From positions 747,501 to 811,500 of the forward strand of contig JACCIC010000228.1 of assembly GCA_018907035.1 (NCBI GenBank): DNA of 64,000 nucleotides, read 5' to 3'. Within the stretch, counting starts at the first letter, position 1. Each line of letters opens with the position of its first letter. Shown piece by piece: positions 31,401-43,187 of the stretch. The position numbers and the translations under genes are program-made. The notes beneath the pieces were generated by a model. That model was not told the DNA's origin. It saw only the letters and a list, made by a program, of their open reading frames with translations, and searched no databases. Origin of the DNA: Sycobia sp. Sy_11 (Eukaryota > Arthropoda > Insecta > Hymenoptera > Epichrysomallidae).

Positions 31401-31815
31401 AAAAAAATTATTATTCGCGTTGCGAATGTCGCGTCCGGTACTTCCCGACCGCCGTCGTACCTCCTCCCTGTCCCGTATTTTTTCCCCGACGAACTGCGAC
31501 ACGCGCGGCAAACACACTCCGCTATTGGCCGCCGAGGGGATTCGAAGAGAGTAAACAAAAAAAGGAGAAAAAGGAAATGTGAGCTCCAAGAGAGAAAACG
31601 GGGGAGAAAGGAGAAAGTAGTACAGAGAGAGGGTGGCGAAAGCTTTGGATCCAACAGGAGGTGGACGAAAAGTCGGAGGGAACGTGAGAGCAGGCCAGCT
31701 ACGGACGTCGACCCAGAAGAAGAGTGGCAAGAACGCGGACGGTGGGCGCTCGGTGACGGGTTCTGCGACTCCGCTCCGAGCCCTTCCGCACGTGTGCGCG
31801 GCTGTCCTGTACTTG
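31401..31815. other. GC-rich island before Penelope-like copy D
   Basis: GC-rich, purine-biased, with open frames on both strands (31395-31730 -, 31633-31899 +) that look like composition effects. It directly precedes the RT frame of copy D, so it may be a 5' part of that element or an unrelated GC-rich repeat like the one at 13387-13800. Confidence 0.35.
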
Positions 31816-31825
31816 TTAATGATGA

Positions 31826-32606
31826 AATGGTGGATGTTTTTAATTCTGTACAGGGCAGAATTAAATTTACAAGAGAGATTGAGGTTAATAATCAGTTAAG
31901 TTTTCTGGACATTAATGTCATTAGATGTAGTAATAACAAGATGAAACTTCATTGGTACAGAAAGCCTATTTGATGAGGTAGGTTTTTAAATTTTAATTCA
32001 CACTACCAATTTGGAAACAAAATTGGAGCATTGGAAGGTATCATTGACAGACCAATAAAATTATCACATAAAGATTTTAGACAAAATAATTTACAGATAG
32101 TAAGAGAAACTTTCATTAATAATGGTTATCCAACTGAATTTATTAATAGATTAATTGCGGAGAGATTGCTTGACATTTATAATACCGAAAATAGACATAA
32201 TGCACGTGTTGATGTTAACAAAGGCAAAATTGTTGTCTTACCATATGTCAGAGGATTATCTGAAAGAATTAAAAGAAATTTTCGGAAATATAACATTCAA
32301 ATTATCTTTAAAAATAGCAATAATTTGAGTTGATTGTTCAATAATTGCAAAGATAGAGATGACTTATGCTTAAAATCAGGATTTGTTTACAAGATTAATT
32401 GCATGGATTGTGATAGATACTATGTTGGACAAACACGTAGATATTTAAAAAAGAGAATTGATGAACATAAATATAGTTTTCTTAGCTCACATATTACTTC
32501 CAGTTTAAAAGAGGATTGTTTAAAGTTTGTACATTCTTTTGATTTTGTGAATATGGATATTTTGGAACATGGTATTAATAATAAGTATAAAAGGGAGAGT
32601 CTTTAA
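31826..32606 (+). pseudogene. Penelope-like RT C-terminus and GIY-YIG endonuclease
   Basis: After LSFLDINVIRC and LHWYRKPI the frame is broken near 31972; it resumes as NKIGALEGIIDRPIKLSHKD (about 32010) to 32333 (stop after NNLS), and again from 32334 in frame with GFVYKINCMDCDRYYVGQTR. There the GIY-YIG motif appears as VYKINC...YYVGQT with R and the downstream K-R of LKKRIDEHK. CMDC fits the cysteine pair typical of Penelope endonucleases. The end is ILEHGINNKYKRESL. The protein would prime and copy element RNA; two breaks make it inactive. Confidence 0.85.
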
Positions 32607-32821
32607 AGTATTCACATTTCCAGGAATCGGAATAAAGTGAATTTAATGTTAGAGTCTAGTAAATTGGACAATGATTATCATTCCTTATTATATTGATTGG
32701 TTTTAAACAATTTGTGTAGAAAGAGAATTTAGAAATAATTTACTTTTATTTATGTTACTAATTTTATTTAATTTGGTAATGTGGATAAAGTATATATAGA
32801 TTAGAATATAAGGTTTAGTGT

Positions 32822-32863
32822 AGTCCCTGATGAGGAGCTGTAGCGAGCTCGAAATGTTGGACT
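32822..32863 (+). ncRNA. Hammerhead-ribozyme-like motif, copy D
   Basis: AGTCC and GGACT form stem I, CTGATGAG is intact, stem II GAGC/GCTC survives around TGTAGCGA, then GAAAT (GAAAC in copy B). One base differs in the loop and one next to the GAAA. The core is otherwise complete. Confidence 0.65.
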
Positions 32864-33138
32864 GGATCTTCAGTTAGGTAAGGTTGTTGGGGACAGTCAG
32901 ATTGCACTTTACTAACAAAAATTTTTTCAGCTAATATTTTATTTTCAGATTAGTCGACCGGGGTAACTTTATACAAGGACAGTATAACTGTTATTATAAT
33001 TTTTAATTTAATTTTTATTTTTATTATTTTTGTGTATTAATGTATTAATGTTCATGTAGATATGTATTGATATTGTTACGTATTGTTTACGATTGATTTG
33101 ATTGGACTGTAAAACCAATGAAAAAATATTTATTAATT

Positions 33139-33420
33139 TGTGTATAACCAATCACAAAATAACGTCACACATTCTTTAGGATACGAATCCCAAAGTTGGA
33201 TATGAACATTCATTTAAGCTGGCCTGGTATTAAAACTTTATTTATTGATCAAAGAAAAATCATTTTTAATAATAAACATAGCCTATGTCCTTCCCAATAT
33301 AATCTATATGTCAAATTTCAGAATAATCGGTTCAGTAGTCTTTTTCGGTTATGATTATACAAACAATACACGCTTTGTCTTTATCAATTAGTATGATTGT
33401 AACGTTGTAAAATATACACG
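33139..33420. repeat. Possible 3' end of another old repeat
   Basis: TGTCAAATTTCAGAATAATC, then GGTTCAGTAGT and ACAAACAATACACG, is a tail motif seen in many insect interspersed repeats. It is not assigned to a family. Confidence 0.4.
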
Positions 33421-34386
33421 TTAAAAAAGTAACGCGAAATATGCTTCCGATGTGTCAAGGTCTTGAGACTCGACAGCTGAAATAAAACTTTGAATATAAT
33501 ATAATATATTGTTCAAAATGATTGTCGAGGAATTGTAAGGTCGAGCAGCAAAGGAGGAGAATTACTGCGAAATTCATCGGCTCTACGCGCCAAATGTAAA
33601 CAAATTATAAAAAGGACATCGGAAGCTCGACTTACGGAGGACAAGAACAAAGCAGAGAGAAGAATAGGTCACGCGGGGGCGATCACGTACGCCAGGCACG
33701 GTTAGTGCAGCGCCGCAACGGCCGCAATACCTATTGGTAGCTTAGAGCCGGCGTAGTGGGGGGGGGGGCGAGCTGCCGAATAGTCGTTAGGTTCGCGAGC
33801 TCGTGCTTTTTTCGCTCAACAGCCGATCCAACTAGACGTTTCTGAAAGAGGACCCCCCTGCCGTGCGCTGATTATCGCATAGAGAAAGGGTGAGTACTCC
33901 CGTCTTAATTATATCAGCGATATTAGGTGATGTGCGAGGCGCGTAAGGTATTGCTCAGGTATTTCGTCGTAAGAATAGCGTTTACTGAAGCATATTGTCG
34001 AGGAGAAGTTTATTTGAGACCTATGGCATTCATAGAGTATGGTCAAGGTTCGTAATCATATCAGCGCGGGAGATCGGTGCGGAACTTTGACGAGGGACTT
34101 AACCGTTGCAAAGATATCCATTGATAGCGGGTTTCGCGTGGTCATTCGGAGGGTTTGAGTCAGTCGTGAGGCACTCGTTCCACTCTCCCGAGTGAAATAC
34201 TAAACCTTCTCAGGTTTAGTACCTGAACTTTATATAAGGGAAAGAAAAAGAGATTAGACTCCGACGCGCAAGCGTTTGGTGCCAAAGGTACATAAGGTAA
34301 GGAATGAATCCGTCAGCAATTTGGAGCTCCATATCGAGTTTTCTGTCCGGTGTTGGCCAGGCTGGATCAGGAAATAGTTATTATAC
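33421..34386 (+). other. GC-rich, LTR- or leader-like segment
   Basis: The sequence holds a G-run (33757-33768), two small hairpins at 34173-34220, a TATATAAG near 34233, then TTTGGTGCC (34276-34284), which resembles the primer-site region of some LTR elements, and a short open frame from 34304 (MNPSAIWSSISSFLSGVGQA) cut by the next element. It could be the LTR and leader of a truncated LTR retroelement. Confidence 0.35.
34173..34220. repeat. Two adjacent short hairpins
   Basis: CACTCG...CGAGTG (34173-34194) and ACTAAACCT-TCTC-AGGTTTAGT (34199-34220, perfect 9-base stem, 4-base loop). They are back to back upstream of a TATA-like and a primer-site-like motif. Confidence 0.7.
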
Positions 34387-34560
34387 AAGGTGTTTTCAAA
34401 AAGTACCGAGGATTTTTAAATTTCACGGGTTTGAAGAGTTTGACTGTGTAAAAAATTGTTATGTTGGTACACATGCCCCTGAAGTACGATAAAATTCCAA
34501 GGAATATTCATTGATTACTTTTTAAGTGGCAGCCGCTAACGTTAGCGAGCTTAAAGTTAA
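34387..34560 (+). mobile_element. Possible truncated mariner-like end
   Basis: After TA at 34385, CAAGGTGTTTTCAAAAAGTA resembles terminal repeats of several mariner families. Coding sequence of the family is absent, and no right end is found. Confidence 0.35.
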
Positions 34561-34819
34561 AGAATTTGTTGATCAATTCTGTTGTGGTCCTCAACAAAAA
34601 TTATAGATAGAATATATAATATATAACCATAGAAAACTATATGTAACTTCAATCGTCAATATAAATATTTCAAAGTGAATATATTGATTAAATCGTCAAA
34701 TAGCTCGAAGTCTATAATATATTTATTAAATTCGTAAATATTTTTATCAGTCTCACAGTCTTTATAATATAATATATTAAAATAATTTAATTGTTCTTTT
34801 ATCGAATGTTTATACACAA
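34561..34819. other. No recognised feature
   Basis: Very AT-rich. Confidence 0.4.
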
Positions 34820-35395
34820 ATTAATAAATATTTTTTCATTGGTCTTACTGTCCAATCAAATCAATCGTAAACAATACGTAACAATATCAATACATATCTA
34901 CATTAACATCAATATATTAATACATAAAAATAATAAAAATAAAAATTAAATTAAAAATTATAATGCCAGTCGTACTGTCCTTATTTACAATCACCCCGTA
35001 GACGAATCTAAAAATAAAATATTAGCTAAAAAAAAAAAAAAAAAATTTTTGTTAGTAACGTGCAGTTCCCAACACTGTTACCTAATTGAAGAGATCCAGT
35101 CCAACGTTGCGAGCTCGCTACGGCTCCTGATCAGGGACTCAACTAAACCTTATATTCTAATCTATATATACTTTATCCCCACTACCAAATTTAGTAAATT
35201 AAATCTAAATTCCCCTTCTACACCAATTGTTCACAACCAATCAATTTAATAAGGAATGATACACATTGTCCAATTTACTAGACTCTAACATTAAATTCAC
35301 ATTATTCCAATTCCTGGAAATATAAATACTTTCAAGACTCTCCCTTCTATACTTATAATTAATACCATGTTCCAAATATCCACATTCATAAAATT
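34820..35395 (-). mobile_element. Penelope-like copy E, minus strand
   Basis: Reverse-oriented pseudo-LTR (34820-35045), hammerhead-like motif on the minus strand (35098-35141), the shared spacer, then the end of the GIY-YIG coding region (35341-35395, inverse of ATATTTGGAACATGGTATTA). It is truncated in GIY-YIG. Confidence 0.8.
35098..35141 (-). ncRNA. Mutated hammerhead-like motif, copy E
   Basis: On the minus strand: GAGTCC, CTGATCAG (G changed to C), GAGC-CGTAGCGA-GCTC, GCAAC (first A of GAAAC changed), GTT, GGACTG. Both substitutions hit the catalytic core, so this copy should be inactive although all stems remain. Confidence 0.65.
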
Positions 35396-35740
35396 ACCAT
35401 TCATTGTATTACGAATGTGTAGAAGCTATTTGAAATAAATATAACAAATCAGAGTTTAATATACGATAAAATACGTTTAATATGTATATACAACTGTTGA
35501 AGATGATGTGTTGATCACTGATTCTTAATATAGTTACAAGGGTAATTCCTCAAATTTGACATCGACAAGAGGTATGAGAGATGTTATATCTATGCTTCAT
35601 CAGGTAGCTGGGTAATAAAGCTACCCTTTGTATGATTAAATCCCATTGTCTATGACTAGTACTTTATTCCCAATGGATTACTTTTATAAGCTAAATTTTC
35701 TAGTACTGCAATAACCTTTAGAGTATATATATAATGCATA
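35396..35740. other. No recognised feature
   Basis: AT-rich, no coding signal. Confidence 0.4.

Positions 35741-35743
<3 letters not shown>

Positions 35744-35790
<47 letters not shown>
35744..35790. repeat. (TA)n microsatellite
   Basis: About 23 units, next to the left end of the mariner that follows (TA is its target). Confidence 0.9.
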
Positions 35791-35793
<3 letters not shown>

Positions 35794-35802
35794 CATACAT
35801 GT

Positions 35803-36882
35803 GATCAAATTTGAACCGTACTGATCAAAAACCAACATTTTTACGTAATTTAAATCAAATCTTTATTATCGCCTTCAAAATTGGCTCCTTCTAATTCTTA
35901 ATCCAATTTTTCATATACCTGTTGTCAGCCTCACCTGGGATTGCTTTCAGTTCCTTTAGCCAATTAGTTTTTATGGCTCAATGGACTGACCGTGTGTTTC
36001 CTGAATCGGATTTTTCAGTTTTGGAAAAAGGAAAAAGTCACAGGAAGCCAAATCTGGTGAATAGGGTGGCTGAGTGATTACTTTCATTTCGCGTTTGCCC
36101 AATAAATCACACAATCATGCTGCAATGTGCCGGCGCATTATTGTGGTGAAAAAATCATGAATTGTCTGCCCACAAATCCGGTCATTTACGACGAATTACT
36201 TCACGTAGATACCTCAAAAAGGTCAAGTAGACTTATTGACCGTTAGACCTTCCAGAACGAATTCATTGTGAACCACCTTATGGTAATCGAAAAAAACGAT
36301 GCGCATCATCTTGATTTTCGATCGACCTTAGCGTGTTTATTTTGGTTTCGGCTCGTTATTCAGATGTTTTTCTTGTTTTTTTGAAACGAGTCTAGCATTG
36401 ACACGCTTCATATTCACTCGATCCAGACGAGGTGTTGAAAGCCTCTGCTATCTCTCTGATGCCGACATAACGATTATTGCATACCATTTCCTCAACTTTT
36501 TCGAAGTTCTCGTCGTTATGATGCAAGATTTCCAAGACTTCACGAGCTTCTCTGAATGCTTTATGCCATTCAAATTCTTTGCGTTCGCGATAAAGAAGAC
36601 TCCCAAAAATACTTCTGCAACATTTTCAACGATTCCGTAGTCGTAATTCCATTGTAAACACAAAATTTCAAGCAAACTTGTTGATTATCTTGTTTCTCCA
36701 TAGTCAATGTCGCCAGAAAAATTTTTTGAGTCATATACAAACAGCTGACAAACACACACTAATGGAAATATGGCGTTCAAATCTCACACGAAAATAAAGA
36801 AAGATTGCACCATAATAGAAAAAAAATATTATCGATTCAGTTTACGCACCAAGTTTAAATGTACCAGTCCGGGTCAATTTTG
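35803..36882 (-). mobile_element. Decayed mariner with recognisable terminal repeats
   Basis: Left end GATCAAATTTGAACCGTACT and right end (reversed) TATCAAAATTGACCCGGACT form diverged terminal inverted repeats about 1.08 kb apart. The minus strand codes a broken transposase. The element stands in TA-rich sequence. Confidence 0.75.
35850..36700 (-). pseudogene. Mariner transposase remnant
   Basis: Minus-strand pieces: MEKQDNQQVCLKFCVYNG and ESLKMLQKYF (N-terminal helix-turn-helix, about 36700-36600), IEWHKAFREAREVLEIL, then a region with VCNNRYVGIREIAEAF; towards the left end, FHHNNAPAHC-like and FFLFPKLK-like motifs (about 36155-36000) and a C-terminus near ANFEGDN (35880). Several stops and frameshifts. 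The catalytic second Asp is changed to Asn in the HHNN motif, as seen in the sequence. Confidence 0.7.
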
Positions 36883-36894
36883 ATATATTATATA

Positions 36895-37020
36895 CTAGCA
36901 TTCCTCGTCACGGCTTCACCCGAGATAATAATTTAACCGATTTCTGAAACAGTTCAATAATACTAATTATAATAAATATAATAATAAAAAGAATAATATA
37001 TATATATATATATATATTAC
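36895..37020. repeat. Possible 5' end of an old interspersed repeat
   Basis: CTAGCATTCCTCGTCACGGC and TTCACCCG resemble the degenerate start of a repeat type common in insects (CTAGC...GGCTTCGCCCG). A short (TA)n follows at 37000-37018. Confidence 0.35.
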
Positions 37021-37140
37021 TGGAAATAATTTACCATAATATATTGTTGCTTCTGTATGCTTCAAAGCAGCATCCACTTCAAAAGGCTGACATTTGGCCA
37101 ACCATTTTATAAAATATATTGTAACATTACGTGTAACTTG
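37021..37140 (-). other. Unassigned exon-like stretch
   Basis: Minus strand reads KWLAKCQPFEVDAALKHTEA, then TIYYG, followed by GTAAAT. The stretch is too short to assign, and I do not recognise the protein. Confidence 0.25.
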
Positions 37141-38905
37141 ATACGTAGTTGTATCTCGTTCGATCGCTGTTTCCCGTAGCAGTTGTAGCTAAGGTCGTCG
37201 AATACTACGTCTAATCACTAACGTTTATTAACGCGGCCAATAATTACAATATCTACAGGGTGTATACACGGTGACTTACGGCGAGCGGGTTCCACAACAT
37301 CATTGTCCGTGAAGTAGTAAATTATAACCGCGCACGCGGGGGTGGAGAATGGGGAACGAGAGGGGATTACACGGCAACTCCGAGCATGAGCGCGCTACAC
37401 TACGACGCCAACGGCGGCGGACGCGAACATATGATTGCTCTCGCTGCTCTCTCTTTCTCGCGCTGCTGGATCGCACTGCTTGCGCGGCGGCTTCTTGTGC
37501 TGCACACGCGCCCGCTGATGTTTCGGCGGCAGCCCGCTCGGAGTACACGGAGGTGGTGCTAGCGGAGAGATTTCAGAACGACTAGGGCGTAATAGCTAGC
37601 TGTTGGACGGCCTCACTCGGGCCAGGGCTGATAGCTTGGTAGAGCGAATGCGGTACTGTATAGTAAAATACGCAACTACTCTGTCCGATGACTGAATCGC
37701 GGAGAAGGCATCTTTCGCTGCCTTTCTTATTCACTTCCGTCCCTGCGCTTTGCACGCATGATTTTGACAGATAGTGTACCTTTTTCGCACATACACGCGC
37801 ACACGTACGGTTACAAAATCCCCCTCCCCAAACCGACGGGGTGCGTTGAAGTCGCGTGCTGAAGCATAGCGCAAAAGGGTAAGCGGTGGAGGGAAATGTT
37901 TTAGCCGTGCGTGCGGTAGAGTAAAAAACACATGAAAATAAAAACGTACTTGTCCGCTCGTGGTAAGTGATCTCTTGATCAATTGGGTCTCGAATGACAA
38001 CAAAAAGGAAAATTTTTCTTATTTTAAGCAAGCACTCGCTGGTGTTCACATAAGTTGTACGTTGTTTATGACTCGATATAATTCAAGAACTTATACCTAA
38101 TCTATCCTAACTAATCCTACATATATTTATATTTTTTTTTCTAATCCTAAATTATCATATTAATTCTAACCATTTTACTATTAGGCTTTTGGTGTATTGT
38201 TTTTTTATCCTATTCTAATCTATTTTAGTAGATTGTTAGTAAATTGTATTTTGCTTTTGGGGCAGTGTTGCTGGGCTAGACAACTAGATTAATGGGTGAG
38301 CCATTGTTTACTCGTTTTCAATGGTTGAAAACAACTCGTTCTCGCCCGCCAATGCTGCGCCAATTTGTAGCGTTCTCATGCTAGTGATAATGATGTTAGT
38401 AAATAATGGATGGGTATGGATATGTGGTTATATGTGAGCATTCTTTATCCCGGTGTTCCTGTGTAGTAATTTCGGTACATCGCTATACGTATTCTGACTA
38501 TTATTTCGCGGAATTTCTATTACTCTCACGTGGACTTTGCTAAGGGACTTCTATAGTGAATTTAGCGCGGTAGGGGTGATTCTAATTAAACAGGACCTCG
38601 TATGGCGATGGGAGCAAGTTTATTTTTAATGTAAACTGTTGCTCTCGGCATGACTATCATCACCGATTGCGATCCCTGAGCTAAAGCAACTGTAACCTCT
38701 TTTATGATCTACGCTGCATTATGCGCGACTGACGGGTTTGCGGCAGGCTGCTCTTCTTTAGGCTCTGCCATATCCTCTTCTTGTGCGCTATTTGTTGTAT
38801 CCTGACGCTTCGTCTTTATCCTTTTGCACGACTGCGTGTCGCGGTCGCTCTCACCCTCCCAAGACGTAGCGTAACAAAGAAAGCAGAATCGCAAGGTCAA
38901 GCAAG
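37141..38905. other. GC-richer region upstream of the Ty3-type pol; possible LTR/leader/gag ruin
   Basis: Composition is well above the background to about 37930. Open frames on both strands lack family resemblance. A minus-strand polar segment (38709-38860) and a perfect 8-base hairpin GTTTTCAA-TGG-TTGAAAAC (near 38312-38330) are visible. It could hold the 5' part of the following element, but no LTR pair is found. Confidence 0.35.
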
Positions 38906-40825
38906 ATGATGAATGGTGCTTGACTACAGAACATTGAACGAAAAAACAGTAAGCGATGCACTGCGGACTATCACTAAGATATTTGACCAAGTAGGAGGTG
39001 CAAGTATTACTCCATACTGGACCTTGCATCAGGGTTTCACCAAATTAAGATAAACCCGAGAAATGCACATAAAACAGCTTTTAGTATGCCATGTGGACAA
39101 TATCAATTCGTTCATATGCCTTTTGGGTTGAAAAATGTACCCGCAACTTTCCAAAGGTTAATGAATATCGTATTTAGAGGATTACAAGGCAGAGAACTGT
39201 TTGTATACCTGGACGACATTGTGATATATGCAAACACACTGGCAGAACACGATAGAAAAATGAGCCTTTTATTAAACAGACTTCGAGAAGCCGGATTAAA
39301 ATCGCCAACCCACAAGTGCGAATTTCTGAAAGGAGACGTGAATTATCTAGGACGCCGTTACAGTGAAAAGTGACTTAGTCCCGATGAAAAAAGGGTGGAG
39401 GCTGTAAAGGATTTCACGGCCGAAGAATGCAAAGAATGTACGACAGTTTCTTGATTTAGCCGGATATTACCGCAGATTTATTGAAAGATTCGCTGCAATT
39501 GCAAAGCCATTAACAAAATTGCTGCAAAAAGATGTACTAGTTGCCTGGTCGAACAAAACCGGAGAAGTCTTTCCAACTTTAAAAAACATTCTATGTAATG
39601 CACCTTTATTACAATTCCCAGACCTTACTTAACCATTTAATATAACAACTGATGCCTCAAGATACGCTACAGGAGCTATTCTGTCCCAGCTGGAAATAGG
39701 GAAAGATAGACCCATAGCATAAATTTCTAGAGCATTACGCAATTCAGAACTTAAATACGAGGTTTACGAAAAGGAAGCGCTAGCAGTCGTACATAGCGTA
39801 TAGGCATTTCGTTCCTACGTATAGGGAAGCAAAATAGCAATCATCTCTGACCATCAATCCTTAGTTTGGTTTAAATCAGCAGACCTGAATACACGACTGC
39901 AAAAATGGCGTTTCAAACTTTCTTTTAAATTCTAACGCAGACGCATTATCACGAAATCCACCTGAAATAGTCACAAAAAATATCATGACGAGATCAGGAC
40001 GAGAACTCAGCAATGTGCAAGGACGCACGGATAAAAATAAATCAAATCCAACCATAATTACACAGCCAAAGAAGAGAGGAGGACTTAAAAAGATTACAGA
40101 ACTAATCGAAAACAAAAGAAAGAAGGATATTACGCAAGGGGATCTTTTATAAAAAAATTTATTTGCACTTTCGGAAAACCAAAAATCATTCCAGCAGACC
40201 AAGGGAAAAATTTCCTGAGTAGCATAATGAACCGAATATCTAAACAGTTTAAAAGAAAGAAACTGCGGACAACCGCTTTCCACCTGCAAACCAACGGATC
40301 AGTAGAACGCCCACACCACGTTTTGGACCAGTTCTTAAAACAATATACTACCAATGACGAGGAATGGGACGGATAGTTAGGCATAGCCATTTTAAATTAT
40401 AAAACTTGTGTCCAAGAAAGCACCAATCATACCCCGTATGAATTAATTTTCGGAAGAATAGCCAGGTTCTCTTCTATCGATCCTTTAAGAGAAGCGGACT
40501 ATTTACTATTCTAGTCGACTATATATCTAGTCGTCTTTGTCACACGGCTGAATGGAATTCAGAAATTAGACTACGATAATCTAGTATCCTCAACATTTCG
40601 TTCGAAGAAATACTACGACAGAAAAATTAATCCAGAGAACTTTAAAATACGGGATTATATGTTCTCACTGTCTGGTCCTAAACTAAATAAATTTGCAAAC
40701 TATTACTCTGGACCTCATAAAATATTAGAAGTGTTAAACAAGAATAATATCAGGATTCAAATAAATAAAAGCAGTAAGATCGTTCATGCGAACAGATTTC
40801 GCATCTCTTACATAAGTAAATAAAT
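38906..40825 (+). pseudogene. Ty3-type pol remnant: RT, RNase H, integrase end
   Basis: Fragments in order: LDYRTLNEKTVSDA (38920), GFHQIKINPRNAHKTAFSMP (39030), MPFGLKNVPATFQRLMN, FVYLDDIVIY (39200; catalytic YLDD), PLTKLLQKD, TDASRYATGAILSQ (RNase H), KEALAVVHSV, SDHQSLVWF, then a jump to IIPADQGKNF and NGSVERPH (integrase core, second Asp and Glu) and a C-terminal region ending VHANRFRISYISK (40825). The integrase zinc region and first Asp are missing, indicating an internal deletion. Several stops. It belongs to a Ty3/gypsy-class element; nothing here is functional. Confidence 0.85.
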
Positions 40826-41396
40826 AAATAACAACTCAAAAGAAAAAAGGTAGACAGAAAGAACAGGAGAAACCAAAATGATCAGTGTGGCCCTTAACTA
40901 AGAGGATAATGACCTCTACCAATTTAAACATTTAAATTTTTTTTTTGATAATAAAATTTATATAGATGCATAAATAAACTTCGCATCAACCTAACTATAT
41001 AAAGTAACTTCCTCATTCTCCGCTAATCCTTCCTCTTTCCATACTAATCCTATGATAAAATTATATATTTAAGCAATAGAAGTAGGCTTAAAGAAAAAGA
41101 AACTATCGGCCATATCAAACACATCAACAAGGGTGATCATCCTAGAATTTGAGTTATAAGATACGAGAAAGTTACATTAATGAAATAAGCATATGAATAT
41201 TATTTATAAGCGTACCATAACTTATCACCTTAAGAAAGAAAGAAAAAACAAAACAGACGCAATTCACTTTTTATTCACACGCAATTTTTTAGTTGTCTAC
41301 AAAGGTCAAAGCCGAAGTTGTAACTGGTTTTTTTCTTTCTTATGACAACCATAATAATTTTTTCCCCTCTTTATAGGGTATGGGACTAACCTCTTT
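40826..41396. other. Spacer between pol and the glycoprotein-like gene
   Basis: AT-rich, no coding signal. In LTR elements with a third gene a spliced leader would cross this stretch. Confidence 0.4.
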
Positions 41397-43065
41397 ATGA
41401 TTCCTGAAAAGATGATACCCCTATGCATAATACTTTTTACATTATTTTTCGTCAACCCGGCGCAAACAATAATAGGGTACGACTGCGGTTCTAAAACCAT
41501 GAATATAACGACCGTGCCATTATTAGACGTTGGAGAATGTAACTTTCGTTATCTTCATCCCGTAAGCCGATATACTTATCTACAGCTACTTCAAATTAAC
41601 GATTTTCAAGAAACGGAAGCATTACAATGTAAAATAGAGGTGCGGAAAGCCATTTATTACTGCACTATGAATTCGCATGATTCTGTTGTTAATAATGGCG
41701 AAATGGAATATTTCTACGATATTATAGAGATAGTCGTTTACAATTGCATTTAACTGGGATAACTAAATTTGGATAATGGAACTTCGAATTCTCTTGTTGT
41801 GCAAGGAACACTAAAAATTATCACAACAAACTGCACGAGTAAATTTTCAAGATGACAAAATTCATCTACAATCGGGAACATTATGTTTATTATCGAGAAA
41901 ATTCTGTATAGATGCTAAGGATATACTTTCCGGGAGTCCGAGAGGTAATGAAAAAAAAAATGACTAACCCTCAGATAGATATCGACATAATATTTTCTGT
42001 CACTGACCAAAAACTAACATTTACCTTATTCAGTAAATTATCTGGAGAAAAAAAATGTGGTTATCCAAAATTAGTTATTGTCGAGTCTAAAGAGGGTAGA
42101 ATATTTGAAACAAAAAAAGGATACATTATCAAGTAGTAATCTCGTATTTTCGCTTATTTAAATGAAAAATTCGTGTATCTGGAAAAATACGTGAAAAGAC
42201 AACTTTTAAATTTATATCGCGATATAGTGACAGAACGATGTATAGTACAATAAATAGCAGTAAAAATCGCGCTCACTATCAATACTCAGAATCCCGATCA
42301 ATTTGCACATAATGACATGAAAGGTCCAGGCTGTGGTAGCCGGTGAAGTGGTTCACCCGATAAAATGCATACCAGTAGAAGTTAAAATAGACCACAAAGA
42401 CAATGGCTACACTGAATTGAGAGTTCGCAGACAAAACAGCACCCTATTTCTCATACCAGAAACACATATTCTGAAAACTCGAGGAACCGGAATTCCCTGT
42501 AATCAAGTACTACCATTATATTACCGTATTGATGCCGAATGGTGTAATATGACACCAAAACCCACAGAAGCAAAAGAACCCACGATCCGGAAATCAATGA
42601 CTCAGCTCACCTGGAAGTATATTAATCCAATCAGCGTAGCCACCTCTGGTATCTATTCCAATAAGGACTAGATTAAAGGAACGAATTATGTTTTCAGTAG
42701 AAACAGCTGCATTATTGAATAACACAGTGCACGAAATGCATGAATCTGGAGTGACAAGCGGCAACGCAATATCCCACTTCATAAACGAAGATACAATGGA
42801 TAGTTTAGTAAATTCTGCTTTGAAAACATTATGGAATAAATTTATCCCCATCGGATCCGCATACGCGGGGATAATAGCTGTCCTGATGAGTATACATCTG
42901 ATAAAAATATTAATAGGGGTTGCATTCAACGGATACGCCTTCATCGTGTATACGGTTGGTCCATATATCTGCATTTGGAGCACGGCCGCACACTTCTTTA
43001 TATTCCTTAAACAACCACTGACGAAACAAGAAAAAAACAGCAGAACCAGTACTAACCACTATTGA
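41397..43065 (+). pseudogene. Envelope-like glycoprotein gene downstream of Ty3-type pol, broken
   Basis: The first open piece (41397-41753) begins with a hydrophobic signal-peptide-like stretch (residues about 8-22), then a cysteine-containing ectodomain start. Further pieces lie at 41912-42136, 42333-42671 and 42688-43065. The last carries a long hydrophobic segment (about residues 50-90) fitting a C-terminal membrane anchor. Position after integrase, signal peptide, cysteines and anchor support a captured viral-type envelope. The pattern reminds me of chuvirus-type glycoproteins found with arthropod LTR elements; that identity is inference. Three or more stops or frameshifts break it. Confidence 0.6.
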
Positions 43066-43187
43066 TGAAACAAAAGAAAAACAAACGTTTTTTTCTGCAA
43101 AACAATAAAAATAAGTTCTGAACTCCCGCAACTTTTCCAAAATTAGACAAAACAATAAAATAATTTAATTGTACTTTGGCTTATATA
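43066..43187. other. 3' flank of the glycoprotein-like gene
   Basis: AT-rich; includes AAAACAATAAAA near 43149, which recurs at 44148-44159 just after copy F and may be its target-site duplication. Confidence 0.45.

Larger units (their letters stand above)
31816..33138 (+). mobile_element. Penelope-like copy D: RT end, GIY-YIG, hammerhead motif, pseudo-LTR
   Basis: The longest coding copy. It starts inside the RT C-terminal part (MVDVFNSVQGRIKFTREIEV and LSFLDINVIRC, 31826-31925), continues through the RT-endonuclease linker and a GIY-YIG domain, then a hammerhead-like motif (32822-32863) and a plus-strand pseudo-LTR (about 32920-33138). The RT palm is missing, so it is 5' truncated. All other copies match parts of it. 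Confidence 0.85.

Noticed and set aside
37021..37140. Exon of a host gene on the minus strand
   Set aside because: About 25 residues and a possible donor only; I cannot name the protein or find neighbouring exons.
37300..38049. Several frames in the GC-rich region
   Set aside because: Overlapping frames on both strands, no motif; composition artefacts.
5530..43065. The gag at 5.4-6.7 kb as part of the Ty3-type pol at 38.9 kb
   Set aside because: They are more than 30 kb apart, with no shared LTR or overlap to join them.
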